This document shows positions 1-8,181 of a DNA stretch of 64,000 bases, piece after piece. The stretch's first letter is position 1; each line of letters opens with the position of its first letter. The stretch lies in assembly GCF_016892625.1 (NCBI RefSeq), contig NZ_JAFEMW010000001.1:186001-250000 (forward strand). The letters run 5' to 3'. This DNA is from Brevibacterium sp. RIT 803 (lineage in GTDB: Bacteria; Actinomycetota; Actinomycetes; Actinomycetales; Brevibacteriaceae). The notes under the pieces are model-generated. The model was not told where the DNA came from. It saw nothing but the letters and a program-made list of their open reading frames with translations, and searched no databases. Made by a program: the position numbers and the translations under genes.

Positions 1-849
1 GGAGATGGTGATCCGGCGGGCCGACATTCCCAATCCCTGCGGTGCGGGTTCGACGAACCGGCGCACCGCGTTCATCACTCGCTTGTAGTTGGCCAGTGGC
101 TCGCCCATTCCCATGAACACGATGTTGGAGACCCGTTCGGGTCCCGTCGCCGAGGTGGTCGTGCCCGATGCATCGACCGTGGCCTCAGAGGTCTCGCCCT
201 GGTCCTCATCGGATTCGGCACCGAGTGCTGTCTCCCCCTCCGCCGGCATGTCGCCTGAGGGTGCCGGTGCGAGTTCGCCGGCGGCGATGACCTGGTTGGC
301 GCGGATGACCTGCTCGACGATCTCGGCCGCGGACATATTGCGCGTGAGTCCCTGCTGCCCTGTCGCGCAGAAGGGACAGTTCATGCCGCAGCCGCACTGG
401 CTGGAGACGCACAGGGTGACGCGATTGCGGTAGCGCATCAGCACCGACTCGACGAGCGCGCCGTCGTAGAGGCGCCACAGGAATTTGATCGTGTCGCCGT
501 TCTCGGTTCGCAGACGACGAACCTCGGTCAGGAGGTGGGGAAAGAACCGTTCCTGCAGGTCCGCCCGCAGGTCCTTGGGCAGGTCCGTCATGGACTCGAC
601 GTCGGTCTGGTAATGAGAGAAGTAGTGGGTCGAGATCTGCTTCGCGCGGAAGGCGGGCAGTCCCATCTCCTTGACCGCGTCGATGCGTTCGTCCATCGTC
701 ATGTCGGCCAGATGCTGCTTCGGCTGACTGGCTCGCGGAGATTTGAAATTGAGCAGCGGACGGCCATCACGCGTCGGTGTCTTCGATGTCGTGCCGTCTG
801 CGTGTTCGACGACGGGCCGGGTCTGCCTGTTACCTGCTTGAGAACTCAC
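1..849 (-). CDS. rlmN: 23S rRNA (adenine2503-C2)-methyltransferase RlmN, 3' end cut by window edge
   Basis: Radical-SAM enzyme that methylates A2503 of 23S rRNA and A37 of some tRNAs. The reading frame is open from a GTG at 849 to base 1 (283 codons), so the C-terminus lies outside the window. The radical-SAM cluster motif CGMNCPFC is visible, followed by the family block VFMGMGEPLANYK. Between these blocks there is an acidic, Ser/Thr/Ala-rich insert of about 40 residues (roughly 760-880 bases from the start) that ordinary RlmN proteins lack. GTG at 849 is the first usable start in frame. It lies downstream of cdsA on the same strand with a 131-base gap, so it may have its own promoter. Confidence 0.95.
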   Translation of the reverse strand, partial: MSSQAGNRQTRPVVEHADGTTSKTPTRDGRPLLNFKSPRASQPKQHLADMTMDERIDAVKEMGLPAFRAKQISTHYFSHYQTDVESMTDLPKDLRADLQERFFPHLLTEVRRLRTENGDTIKFLWRLYDGALVESVLMRYRNRVTLCVSSQCGCGMNCPFCATGQQGLTRNMSAAEIVEQVIRANQVIAAGELAPAPSGDMPAEGETALGAESDEDQGETSEATVDASGTTTSATGPERVSNIVFMGMGEPLANYKRVMNAVRRFVEPAPQGLGMSARRITIS

Positions 850-947
850 ACGTCCATTGTCTCATGAGAGCAATTCTCGTGGGGTGTGTGCGCCGCCACG
901 GCGGATGAGCGGGCGCCATCAGCAACTAAGGGGCGCCAGTACGCCTC

Positions 948-967
948 GGTGCGAGTCGGTGCGAGTC
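948..967. repeat. Perfect 10-bp tandem duplication (GGTGCGAGTC x2)
   Basis: Two adjacent copies of GGTGCGAGTC lie in the rlmN-cdsA spacer, just past the cdsA stop codon. A GGCGCC-based inverted pair lies nearby at about 912-937. No U-tract follows, so I do not call a terminator. Confidence 0.6.
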
Positions 968-980
968 TGACCGAGACGGA

Positions 981-2003
981 TCAGAGATAGCCGGGCAGAA
1001 CCGAGAACATCACCAGAGCAACAGGGGCGGTGGGCAGGATCGAATCGAGTCGATCCATGACACCGCCGTGTCCTGGCAGCAGAGTTCCCATGTCCTTGAG
1101 GTCGAGATCGCGTTTGATCATCGATTCGCTGAAGTCGCCGAGCGTGGCGAAGGCTGGGATGACGACGCCGAAGACCAGTCCGGTCCAGAACGGCGCATCG
1201 AAGAGGGTCACAGCCAGGGTGGTCGCGACTGCTGCGGCGAAGACCACCGAGCCGATGTAGCCCTCCCAGGACTTCTTCGGGGAGATCCTCGGGGCGATCG
1301 GATGTTTGCCCCAGAGGACGCCGAAGACGTAGCCGCCGGTGTCCGAGGCCACCACGCTGGCGAGGAACAGTATCACGTAGAGATTGCCGTCGGGTTGGGT
1401 CAGCAGATACACGACGAAGCAGGCCATGAGTCCGACATAGGTCAGCGCGAACAGGGACAGCGAAACATCCTTGACCGCGTTCTTGCGTCGCTCGACCATG
1501 GTGAAGAGCATGACCGCGCCGGCGCTGGCGGCGAAGGTCACCCACAGCGCCTCGCGGCCGCCGACGAAGGTCGCGAGCACCATGCAGGCGGCTGAGACCA
1601 TGGTCGGTATCCGCGACACGAGTGATCCAGAACGCGACAGCGCGTTGGCCAGCTCCCACATCGCGGCGACGATGGCGATGAGGATGATGAAGAGGAAGGA
1701 GATCGGGAAGACGATGAGGGAGACCAGGACGACTCCGCCGATGAGCAGCCCGATGCCGATCGCAGCCGGCAGGTTCCGTCCGGCCTTGCCGTAGTCCTTC
1801 TCTGCCACCTCGGGGATGTCCTGCCCGGTCTCCGCGGCCGGGTTGGTCTCCGGATCGTCCGGTGAGTAGTCCTTGCCGGAGTTGCGCAGGTCTCTGCGCT
1901 TCGGGAACGGGGTGTCAGGCCCTGACGTATGCGGAACCGGATCCGGCTCCCCGAGGGGAGCCGGATCTGGTGCTGGATTGTCTGGCCCAGTCAACGAAAT
2001 CAT
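981..2003 (-). CDS. cdsA: Phosphatidate cytidylyltransferase
   Basis: Makes CDP-diacylglycerol from CTP and phosphatidic acid, the precursor of the anionic and inositol phospholipids. It is an integral membrane protein of 340 residues. An N-terminal Pro/Asp-rich cytosolic tail of about 80 residues is followed by about eight hydrophobic segments. The family signature SDTGGYVFGVLWGKHP, continuing with SPKKSWEG, is intact. The ATG overlaps the frr stop codon by one base (TGATG), so it is translationally coupled to ribosome recycling factor, as in many actinobacteria. The long tail is lineage-typical rather than diagnostic. Confidence 0.95.
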   Translation of the reverse strand: MISLTGPDNPAPDPAPLGEPDPVPHTSGPDTPFPKRRDLRNSGKDYSPDDPETNPAAETGQDIPEVAEKDYGKAGRNLPAAIGIGLLIGGVVLVSLIVFPISFLFIILIAIVAAMWELANALSRSGSLVSRIPTMVSAACMVLATFVGGREALWVTFAASAGAVMLFTMVERRKNAVKDVSLSLFALTYVGLMACFVVYLLTQPDGNLYVILFLASVVASDTGGYVFGVLWGKHPIAPRISPKKSWEGYIGSVVFAAAVATTLAVTLFDAPFWTGLVFGVVIPAFATLGDFSESMIKRDLDLKDMGTLLPGHGGVMDRLDSILPTAPVALVMFSVLPGYL

Positions 2004-2560
2004 CAGACCTCGAGGAGCTCAGCTTCCTTCTGGGAGAGAAGCTTGTCGACACTGTCGACCTTGCTCTTCGTCAGATCGTCGAGTTCGGAGATTCCGCGTG
2101 CGACTTCGTCTTCACCGGCGTCTCCGTCCTTCTTGATGCGCTCCAGTGTTTCCTTGGCGTGCCGACGGATGTTGCGAATCGACACTTTGCCGTCTTCGGC
2201 CTTGCCCTTGACGATCTTCACGTATTCCTTGCGGCGTTCCTCGGTGAGTTCCGGAAGCACCACACGGATGACGTTGCCGTCGTTGGCGGGGTTGGCGCCG
2301 ATGTCCGAGTTGCGCAGTGCAGTCTCAATGTCACCCAGCGCTCCACGGTCGTAAGGAGTCACGAGGATCGTGCGGGCTTCCGGGGTCTGGAATGAGGCCA
2401 GCTGCTGCAGCGGCGTCGGCGCACCGTAGTATTCGATCTCGATGGAAGCGAACAGCGCGGGATTGGCGCGGCCGGTGCGGATGGACGAGAAGTCCTCCTG
2501 CGTGAATTCCACGGCCTTGTCCATCTTCTCTCTGGCCTCTGCCAGTGTTTCTTCAATCAC
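2003..2560 (-). CDS. frr: Ribosome recycling factor
   Basis: Releases ribosomes from mRNA after termination, together with EF-G. The 185-residue length is standard. The N-terminal [19 protein letters not shown] helix, the [13 protein letters not shown] motif and the [21 protein letters not shown] segment are diagnostic. The start is GTG at 2560, matching the usual family N-terminus. It lies downstream of pyrH with a 151-base gap and is coupled to cdsA by a one-base overlap. Confidence 0.97.
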   Translation of the reverse strand: MIEETLAEAREKMDKAVEFTQEDFSSIRTGRANPALFASIEIEYYGAPTPLQQLASFQTPEARTILVTPYDRGALGDIETALRNSDIGANPANDGNVIRVVLPELTEERRKEYVKIVKGKAEDGKVSIRNIRRHAKETLERIKKDGDAGEDEVARGISELDDLTKSKVDSVDKLLSQKEAELLEV

Positions 2561-2686
2561 GACTCACTCTTTCCGTCGATGGGAGCTTTGGGTTCATTCT
2601 ATGGGTCATAGCTCACGAATGCCGCACTCGATTGGTCCAGGGAGAGTCCTGGATTTCGTCTGAGGAGGTGTTTCGAGGCGATGAGT

Positions 2687-2710
2687 GCCCAGGGCATTGC
2701 GCCCTGGGGC
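2687..2710 (-). other. Hairpin in the pyrH-frr spacer
   Basis: GCCCAGGGC (2687-2695) pairs with GCCCTGGGGC (2701-2710) with one bulged G and a five-base loop. It begins two bases beyond the pyrH stop codon. On the transcribed (minus) strand no U-tract follows, so it is more likely an mRNA-stabilising or processing stem, or a weak attenuator, than a strong terminator. Confidence 0.5.
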
Positions 2711-2711
2711 T

Positions 2712-3464
2712 TTATTTGACTACGGTGCCGATCTTGTCGCCGACAATTGCCTTGCGCAGATTGCCTTCGCCTTCCATGCCGAAGACGTGCATCGGCAGCT
2801 TGTTGTCCATGCACAGGGAGAATGCTGTTGCGTCAACGACTTTGAGGCCCTTCTGCAGCGCCTCCTGGTAGGTGATCTCGCTGATCTTCTCTGCGGTGGG
2901 GTCGATGTTCGGGTCGGCGGTATAGACGCCGTCGACGCCGTTCTTGGCGATGAGGACTTCGTCGGCGTGGATCTCCAGCGCACGCTGCGCGGCAACGGTG
3001 TCGGTGGAGAAGTACGGCAGTCCGGCTCCGGCGCCGAAGATGACGACTCTGTTCTTCTCCATGTGGCGCATGGCCCGGCGCGGAATGTAGGATTCGGCGA
3101 CCTGGGACATGGGGATCGCGGTCTGAACCCGGGTATCGACGCCTGTCTGTTCGAGGAAGTCCTGCAGTGCCAGACAGTTCATCACGGTGCCGAGCATGCC
3201 CATGTAGTCGGCGCGCGTGCGGTCCATGCCCCGCTGGGACAGCTCTGCTCCGCGGAAGAAGTTTCCGCCGCCGACGACGATGCTGACCTCCACCTCGTCG
3301 ACGGTGGGGGCGACTTCTCTGGCGACAGCGGCGACGACATCGGGGTCGACTCCGATCTTGCCTCCGCCGAACACCTCACCCGAGAGTTTGAGGAGCACAC
3401 GGCGGCGATGAGTGCGGACTGGTCTGCTGGCGTAGCTGGATTCGTGAACCGGGGTGGATGTCAT
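2712..3464 (-). CDS. pyrH: UMP kinase
   Basis: Phosphorylates UMP to UDP in pyrimidine nucleotide synthesis; bacterial PyrH is hexameric and regulated by GTP and UTP. The protein has 250 residues and belongs to the amino-acid kinase fold. Visible motifs are [12 protein letters not shown] at the N-terminus (ATP binding), [13 protein letters not shown], and [10 protein letters not shown] near the C-terminal third. ATG at 3464 adds about 20 residues before the kinase core, which is normal in actinobacteria. It follows tsf but is separated from it by a strong terminator at 3529-3558, so pyrH-frr-cdsA should have a separate promoter in 3465-3528. Confidence 0.97.
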   Translation of the reverse strand: MTSTPVHESSYASRPVRTHRRRVLLKLSGEVFGGGKIGVDPDVVAAVAREVAPTVDEVEVSIVVGGGNFFRGAELSQRGMDRTRADYMGMLGTVMNCLALQDFLEQTGVDTRVQTAIPMSQVAESYIPRRAMRHMEKNRVVIFGAGAGLPYFSTDTVAAQRALEIHADEVLIAKNGVDGVYTADPNIDPTAEKISEITYQEALQKGLKVVDATAFSLCMDNKLPMHVFGMEGEGNLRKAIVGDKIGTVVK

Positions 3465-3528
3465 TTAGTCCTTCTTCCGTCTGGGCAGGTAAGAGCCCGG
3501 ATGAGTCGTCGGTGTCAGTGTAGCGAAA

Positions 3529-3558
3529 ACGGGGCCGGACCGAATGGTCCGACCCCGT
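3529..3558 (-). terminator. Intrinsic terminator of rpsB-tsf
   Basis: Stem ACGGGGCCGGACC / GGTCCGACCCCGT (13 pairs, one C-A mismatch) with a four-base loop. On the minus strand the stem is followed by TTTTCGC. It lies 80 bases past the tsf stop and 65 bases before the pyrH start, and so separates the two operons. Confidence 0.85.
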
Positions 3559-3638
3559 CAGCCGCTTATGAGTTCACTCTCAAGCGAGACGACTGCTGCG
3601 CGGGTCGGAAAACGACTCGCTCAACGGTCAATGGTGCT

Positions 3639-4466
3639 TCAGGCTCCGACGCGGAAACGCAGGAATCCGGTGGCCTTGACGCCGGCAGCTTCGAGGACCT
3701 TGCTCACGGACTGCTTGGGATCCTTGGCGAATCCCTGGTCGAGCAGGCAGTTCTCTTTGAAGAAGCCGTTGACGCGGCCTTCGATGATCTTGGGCAGAGC
3801 CTGCTCAGGCTTGCCTTCGTTCTTCGCGGTGTCCTCAGCGATGCGACGTTCGTTCTCCACGAGGTCGGCGGGGACATCGTCACGGGAGAAGTACTTCGGG
3901 CTCATCGCTGCGATGTGCACGGCGACATCGTGTGCGACAGATGCGTCGTCACCTTCGTATGCCAGCAGGACGCCCACCTGAGGGGGCAGATCCTTGTTCG
4001 TGCGGTGCAGGTAGGACTCGACGTTTGCGCCTTCGAGTCGTCCGACGCGACGAAGGGCAACCTTCTCGCCCAGAGTCGCACCGCTTTCGGTGATGAACTC
4101 CGAGACGGGCTTGCCGTCCTTCGTGGACTCGAGAAAAGCCTCGGCCGAATCAGCGTTTTCAGCAACTGCCAGGGCCAGAACTTCCTCGGCGAGTGCAACG
4201 AAGGGATCGGACTTCGCAACGAAGTCGGTCTCCGAGTTGAGCTCGATCATCGTTCCGACGCCGCCGTCGATCTGTGTAGCCACGAGACCGTCGGAGGTGG
4301 AGCGACCTTCACGCTTGGTAGCGCCCTTGAGGCCCTTCACACGGAGGAACTCAATGGCCTTCGACTGATCGCCGTCAGCTTCGTCAAGAGCCTTCTTGAC
4401 ATCCATCATTCCGGCGCCGGTCTTCTCGCGCAATGCCTTGATGTCAGCGGCAGTGTAGTTTGCCAT
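3639..4466 (-). CDS. tsf: Translation elongation factor Ts
   Basis: Nucleotide-exchange factor that regenerates EF-Tu-GTP. The protein has 275 residues. The N-terminal UBA-like domain contains the two EF-Ts signatures, LREKTGAGMMDVKKAL and later ELNSETDFVAKSDPF. Two core subdomains follow, ending in FLRFRVGA. ATG at 4466 is preceded by AGGAG at good spacing. It lies 34 bases after rpsB with no terminator between, so the two are cotranscribed. Confidence 0.98.
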   Translation of the reverse strand: MANYTAADIKALREKTGAGMMDVKKALDEADGDQSKAIEFLRVKGLKGATKREGRSTSDGLVATQIDGGVGTMIELNSETDFVAKSDPFVALAEEVLALAVAENADSAEAFLESTKDGKPVSEFITESGATLGEKVALRRVGRLEGANVESYLHRTNKDLPPQVGVLLAYEGDDASVAHDVAVHIAAMSPKYFSRDDVPADLVENERRIAEDTAKNEGKPEQALPKIIEGRVNGFFKENCLLDQGFAKDPKQSVSKVLEAAGVKATGFLRFRVGA

Positions 4467-4500
4467 TCTTTCTCCTAAAAGTTGGTGGAGTTAAAGGAAA

Positions 4501-5445
4501 TCAGGACTCTGTCGACTCGGTGGAGTCCGCTGCAGCTTCTGCGGCGGGCTCTTCCGTTGCTTCGGCAGCAGGTGCAGAGGCTTCTTCAGCAGCAGGCTCC
4601 TCAGCAGCGGCGTCTGCGGCCGGAGCGGCAGCGTCGGCAGCTGGGGCAGCGGCTTCCTCGGAGGCTGGAGCGTTGCCCTCGAGCAGTTCACGTTCCCACT
4701 CAGGCATCGGTTCGACGGCGGAGACGTTCTTCTCTCCGCTGTCGTCGTCTGAGGAGTGGCGGGCGATGAGGCCCTCTGCCACTGCGTCGGCGATCACGCG
4801 GGTCAGCAGGGACACCGAGCGGATGGCGTCGTCGTTGCCCGGGATCGGGTAGTTGACGTCGTCAGGGTCGCAGTTGGTGTCGAGGATCGCGATGACCGGG
4901 ATGCCCAGCTTGCGTGCTTCGTCGACAGCAAGGTGTTCCTTCTTGGTGTCAACGATCCAGACAGCCGAAGGGGTCCGCTGCATATCGCGGATACCGCCGA
5001 GAGTCTTCTCCAGTTTGTCCTTCTCACGACGGAGAATGAGCAGTTCCTTCTTGGTGTGCGAAGAACCTGCAACGTCATCGAAGTCGATCTCTTCGAGTTC
5101 CTTCAGGCGGCGCAGGCGCAGCGAGATGGTCTGGAAGTTGGTGAGCATACCGCCGAGCCACCGCTGGTTGACGTAGGGCTGTCCCACGCGCTTGGCCTGT
5201 TCGGCGATCGATTCCTGTGCCTGCTTCTTGGTGCCGACGAAGAGGATCGACCCACCGTGGGTCACGGTTTCCTTGACGAATTCGAATGCAGAGTCGATGT
5301 AGCCCAACGACTTCTGCAGGTCGATGATGTAGATGCCGTTGCGCTCGGTGAAGATGAAACGCTTCATCTTCGGGTTCCAACGACGGGTCTGGTGTCCAAA
5401 GTGAACGCCGCTGTCGAGCAGCTGGCGGATGGTGACGACGGCCAT
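4501..5445 (-). CDS. rpsB: 30S ribosomal protein S2 with long Ala/Glu C-terminal tail
   Basis: Small-subunit ribosomal protein that binds near the S1/bS21 platform. Residues 1-250 are canonical, from [27 protein letters not shown] (positions 1-27, key block GVHFGHQT) through [12 protein letters not shown] to [22 protein letters not shown]. The remaining roughly 65 residues are an Ala/Glu/Pro low-complexity tail with AAPAADAA-type repeats. Tails of this kind occur in actinobacterial S2. The AAAGGAGGG Shine-Dalgarno sequence fixes ATG at 5445. It is the first gene of the rpsB-tsf operon and has a 560-base leader/promoter region upstream. Confidence 0.98.
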   Translation of the reverse strand: MAVVTIRQLLDSGVHFGHQTRRWNPKMKRFIFTERNGIYIIDLQKSLGYIDSAFEFVKETVTHGGSILFVGTKKQAQESIAEQAKRVGQPYVNQRWLGGMLTNFQTISLRLRRLKELEEIDFDDVAGSSHTKKELLILRREKDKLEKTLGGIRDMQRTPSAVWIVDTKKEHLAVDEARKLGIPVIAILDTNCDPDDVNYPIPGNDDAIRSVSLLTRVIADAVAEGLIARHSSDDDSGEKNVSAVEPMPEWERELLEGNAPASEEAAAPAADAAAPAADAAAEEPAAEEASAPAAEATEEPAAEAAADSTESTES

Positions 5446-6008
5446 GCCGACGCCCTCCTTTCTCTCGCGCCCGAAGGCGCTTTTACGTCAGTGTTATCCG
5501 CCGGCTTTGAGCCGTCGGCAACAGTGACCTTTTCGGTTGATTCCTAGTATTCGGTTCATCCGCCCCACAAATTCGCCCTCGCGGACTATTTGCACCATGG
5601 GATGGAGAAGAAATCGAATACGCGTAGTCAGAAGACACGCTTCTGCTGAGGCCATCCTATCCCTGTTGCCCAAGGCTTTTCCAATCGATCCGGCACCTGA
5701 GGAATGGGCTGCATCACACCCTGCGCGGCATTTGGCCCGCCCGGCGGAGGAGAAATCTTTCGACTCGTGTCCACGCAGGTGTGGAAATCTTGGGTCCACC
5801 TTGGTACATCTGCACTGATGATAGCTCGCTGGTTCAGGGTCAGCACCTCCGCACCTGTCTGAGCAAAGGTTTCGCTTGGTCACTCTTTCGTTGTCTTCTG
5901 TGGATAGTCCCGACACTTGTGGTCGTTTCACCTGTGCACGTCAGAGGGTCGTCCACAGGCCCTGTCCGAGCGCCTGACATCTCGACGCGACCGAGCTTCC
6001 ATGGGTTC
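5446..6008. other. 563-base divergent intergenic region between rpsB and the M23/VanY gene
   Basis: No convincing ORF in either strand: frames that cross it are short and lack family signatures. It must hold the rpsB-tsf promoter(s) on the minus strand and the start signals of the plus-strand peptidase gene. A weak minus-strand candidate is TTGGAA (5679-5684) with TAGGAT (5654-5659), but the spacer is 19 bases. Another -10-like TATCAT lies at 5818-5823 without a good -35. I see no known riboswitch. The length leaves room for a structured S2 leader. Confidence 0.5.
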
Positions 6009-7049
6009 ATGGACTTCTTCGTCGATTCTCCTCACACCGTCCGTTCCACGTCGGATCGAGCACGGCCGGCATCGTCGCGGCTGCGTCTCATTGCGGCAAT
6101 GACTCTGATGGTCCTGGCCCTCACCTTCGCCGAGGTGGGTGCACCGGTCCGGACGGCAGCTGCCGAACCAGCGTCCGACGTTCGACCGACGTGGGTCTCG
6201 CCCGTCCCTGCGATGGAGATCACCGAGGCTTTCGATCCACCTTCAGAGGCATGGTTGAAGGGACACCGTGGCATCGATGTGCTCACAGTCAGGGGTGAAC
6301 CGGTGCGTGCGCCAGCTGCAGGCACCGTTCGCTTCCGAGGCACTGTGGCTGGCACCGCGATCACGAGCATCGAGACGGACTCCGGATACGTCATCTCCTT
6401 CCAGCCGGCTGAGTCGACGCTGGAGATGGGTGAGGCATTTCCCGCCGGCGCGGAGATAGCAGCAGTTGCCGAAGGCGGTCACTGCGACGAATCCTGCCTG
6501 CACATCGGCGTCTGGAAGTCCGCAGGTGTGAAGAAGTACATCGACCCAGCAGGCTTCTTCGGGCAGGAGGCGTCGATCCTGCTGCCGCTGTCACGCAAAC
6601 CGGCAGAGGAACACACCGGGGATTCCACGACTTCAGGTGCAGGTGCCTGGGGTGGACATCGCAATGGTCGAATCCCCGCCGCTGCAATGTGTGTGGTGAA
6701 GTCGGCACCCGGACAGATGCTGCGCTGTGATGCCCAAGCGGCGTTCGACCGGATGTCCCACGCCTATGAAGCCAGATTCTCGACTCCGATCTCCGTGACG
6801 GATGCCTACCGTGACTATGACACCCAGGTCATCCTGAAGAGGCGCAAAGGTCGGATGGCGGCGACTCCCGGAACCTCGAATCACGGTTGGGCACTGGCCG
6901 TCGACCTCGGAGGCGGAATCAACTCGTTCGGCACCGCCGAGCACCAGTGGATGCGTGCCAACGCACCCAAGTTCGGATGGATCCATCCCGGATGGGCCCG
7001 CCAGACCGGTTCGCTGCCTGAGCCGTGGCACTGGGAATTCCGACAATGA
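6009..7049 (+). CDS. Exported M23-like / D-Ala-D-Ala carboxypeptidase (VanY-type) fusion protein
   Basis: Cell-wall enzyme of 346 residues. Residues 15-52 form a signal peptide (RARPASSRLR, hydrophobic core, then ending around AAAEPAS). Residues 60-190 are an M23/LytM-like fold with GHRGID (H86, D90) and CLHIGVW (H165). The first histidine of the usual HxH is a cysteine, as in the actinobacterial subfamily encoded next to rpsB. Residues 220-346 are an M15B VanY-like domain with SNHGWALAVDLG (H292, D299) and EPWHWEF (H341). An upstream-open frame runs from 5781, but ATG 6009 gives the sensible signal peptide. The joint presence of both domains in one protein at this locus is unusual. Confidence 0.8.
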   Translation: MDFFVDSPHTVRSTSDRARPASSRLRLIAAMTLMVLALTFAEVGAPVRTAAAEPASDVRPTWVSPVPAMEITEAFDPPSEAWLKGHRGIDVLTVRGEPVRAPAAGTVRFRGTVAGTAITSIETDSGYVISFQPAESTLEMGEAFPAGAEIAAVAEGGHCDESCLHIGVWKSAGVKKYIDPAGFFGQEASILLPLSRKPAEEHTGDSTTSGAGAWGGHRNGRIPAAAMCVVKSAPGQMLRCDAQAAFDRMSHAYEARFSTPISVTDAYRDYDTQVILKRRKGRMAATPGTSNHGWALAVDLGGGINSFGTAEHQWMRANAPKFGWIHPGWARQTGSLPEPWHWEFRQ

Positions 7050-7068
7050 AGTCCCCCAGCGAGTGAAC

Positions 7069-8028
7069 TCAGGCCCGGGGGTGTGCCTGCCGATAGGTCT
7101 CCTGCAATCGCTGCATCGAGACATGGGTGTAGATCTGTGTGCTGCTCATCGTCGAGTGCCCCAGCAGCTCCTGGATCTGTCGCAGGTCTGCTCCCCCGTC
7201 GAGCATGTGCGTAGCCGCCGAGTGCCGCAGCCCGTGCGGGCCGATATCGGGTGCGCTGGGATCATCGGAGCCGTACCGATGAACGAGTTCCCTGACCTGT
7301 CTGGCTCCGATTCGTCCGCCTCTCACGCCCAGGAAGAGCGCATCACCGCTGGCGTTCGAGACCAAGGTCTCCCGCAGTGTCAGCCATTGCTGCAATGCCG
7401 ATTGGGCGGGTGCGCCGAAGGGAACGCGTCGTTCCTTGTTCCCCTTGCCCAGGACAGTGATCATCGAGCGCTGATGGTCAACGTCGTTGCGGTTCAGCCC
7501 GGTCAGCTCAGATACGCGCACTGCCGTGGCATAGAGCATCTCCAGGATGGCTGCGTCCCTGGCCCACTTGGCTGCGTCAATGGGATCGCTGCTGTCCGCC
7601 TCCGTGTGAGCGGTACGCCCCCGGGACACCAGATCGGCAGCCTGCTGAGGCTTGAGGACGGTGGGAAGACGAGAGTCCTTCTTGGGAGTCCGCAGCCGCG
7701 CCGCCGGATTGTTCGTCAGTCCCTTGTGGTTCACGCAGTAGGCGAAAAAGGACTTCACAGCCGCGATCTTCCGGGCCACGGTCGACTTCGCCGCTCCGGC
7801 ATCGTCGAGGGTGATCAGCCACGAACGCAGATCGTTGAGATCGATGTCGCCAACACTGGGCTCGGAGGTGCCCGCTCGGGTGCGGGCTGCCGCCGAGTGG
7901 GATGCATGGTCGAAGAAGTCTGTGACATCTGAGACGTAGGCCCGCGAGGTGTGGGTGGAGACGTCGCGTGATCTCAGGTGGTCGGCATAGCCGGACACCA
8001 CCTCGGAGATGGTCATCGGTTGGGTCAC
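7069..8028 (-). CDS. xerC: Tyrosine recombinase XerC-type
   Basis: Chromosome-dimer-resolution recombinase acting with XerD at dif. The 319 residues comprise an N-terminal SAM-like DNA-binding domain (1-110) and a C-terminal catalytic domain. The catalytic set is visible: R171 (TAVRVSEL), K195 (VLGKGNKE), H265 and R268 (HGLRHSAATH), H291 (LLGHST) and the nucleophile Y300 (QIYTHV). The start is GTG 8028; ATG 8016 is an alternative four codons in. The position next to dprA-yifB-yraN is the conserved actinobacterial location, so this is the housekeeping enzyme and not a phage integrase. Confidence 0.93.
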   Translation of the reverse strand: MTQPMTISEVVSGYADHLRSRDVSTHTSRAYVSDVTDFFDHASHSAAARTRAGTSEPSVGDIDLNDLRSWLITLDDAGAAKSTVARKIAAVKSFFAYCVNHKGLTNNPAARLRTPKKDSRLPTVLKPQQAADLVSRGRTAHTEADSSDPIDAAKWARDAAILEMLYATAVRVSELTGLNRNDVDHQRSMITVLGKGNKERRVPFGAPAQSALQQWLTLRETLVSNASGDALFLGVRGGRIGARQVRELVHRYGSDDPSAPDIGPHGLRHSAATHMLDGGADLRQIQELLGHSTMSSTQIYTHVSMQRLQETYRQAHPRA

Positions 8029-8143
8029 AGCCCCAGGTTACGCGATCGCTCGGGCCACGCGGTGGACCTTCACTCAGCGGCGGGCTCCTCATCGAGGACT
8101 CAGCGCTGTCGGCTTCGACCTCTTATCGCTGTCTGCTGAGAAA

Positions 8144-8181
8144 AGTCATTTCTGTCTGTTTGGAAGAGTCATTTCTGTCTG
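8144..8181. repeat. Direct repeat at the dprA stop codon
   Basis: AGTCATTTCTGTCTG occurs at 8144-8158 and again at 8167-8181, a 23-base period. The second copy contains the dprA stop codon and last codons; the first lies just downstream in the spacer to xerC. It looks like a recent tandem duplication of the gene end. Confidence 0.7.

Noticed and set aside
2685-4478. 597-codon plus-strand open frame
   Set aside because: It runs antisense to pyrH and tsf, whose conserved motifs are unmistakable; open antisense frames are common at this GC content and this one has no recognisable domain.
7069-8028. xerC as a mobile-element integrase
   Set aside because: It lies in the conserved dprA-yifB-yraN neighbourhood and resembles the housekeeping enzyme.
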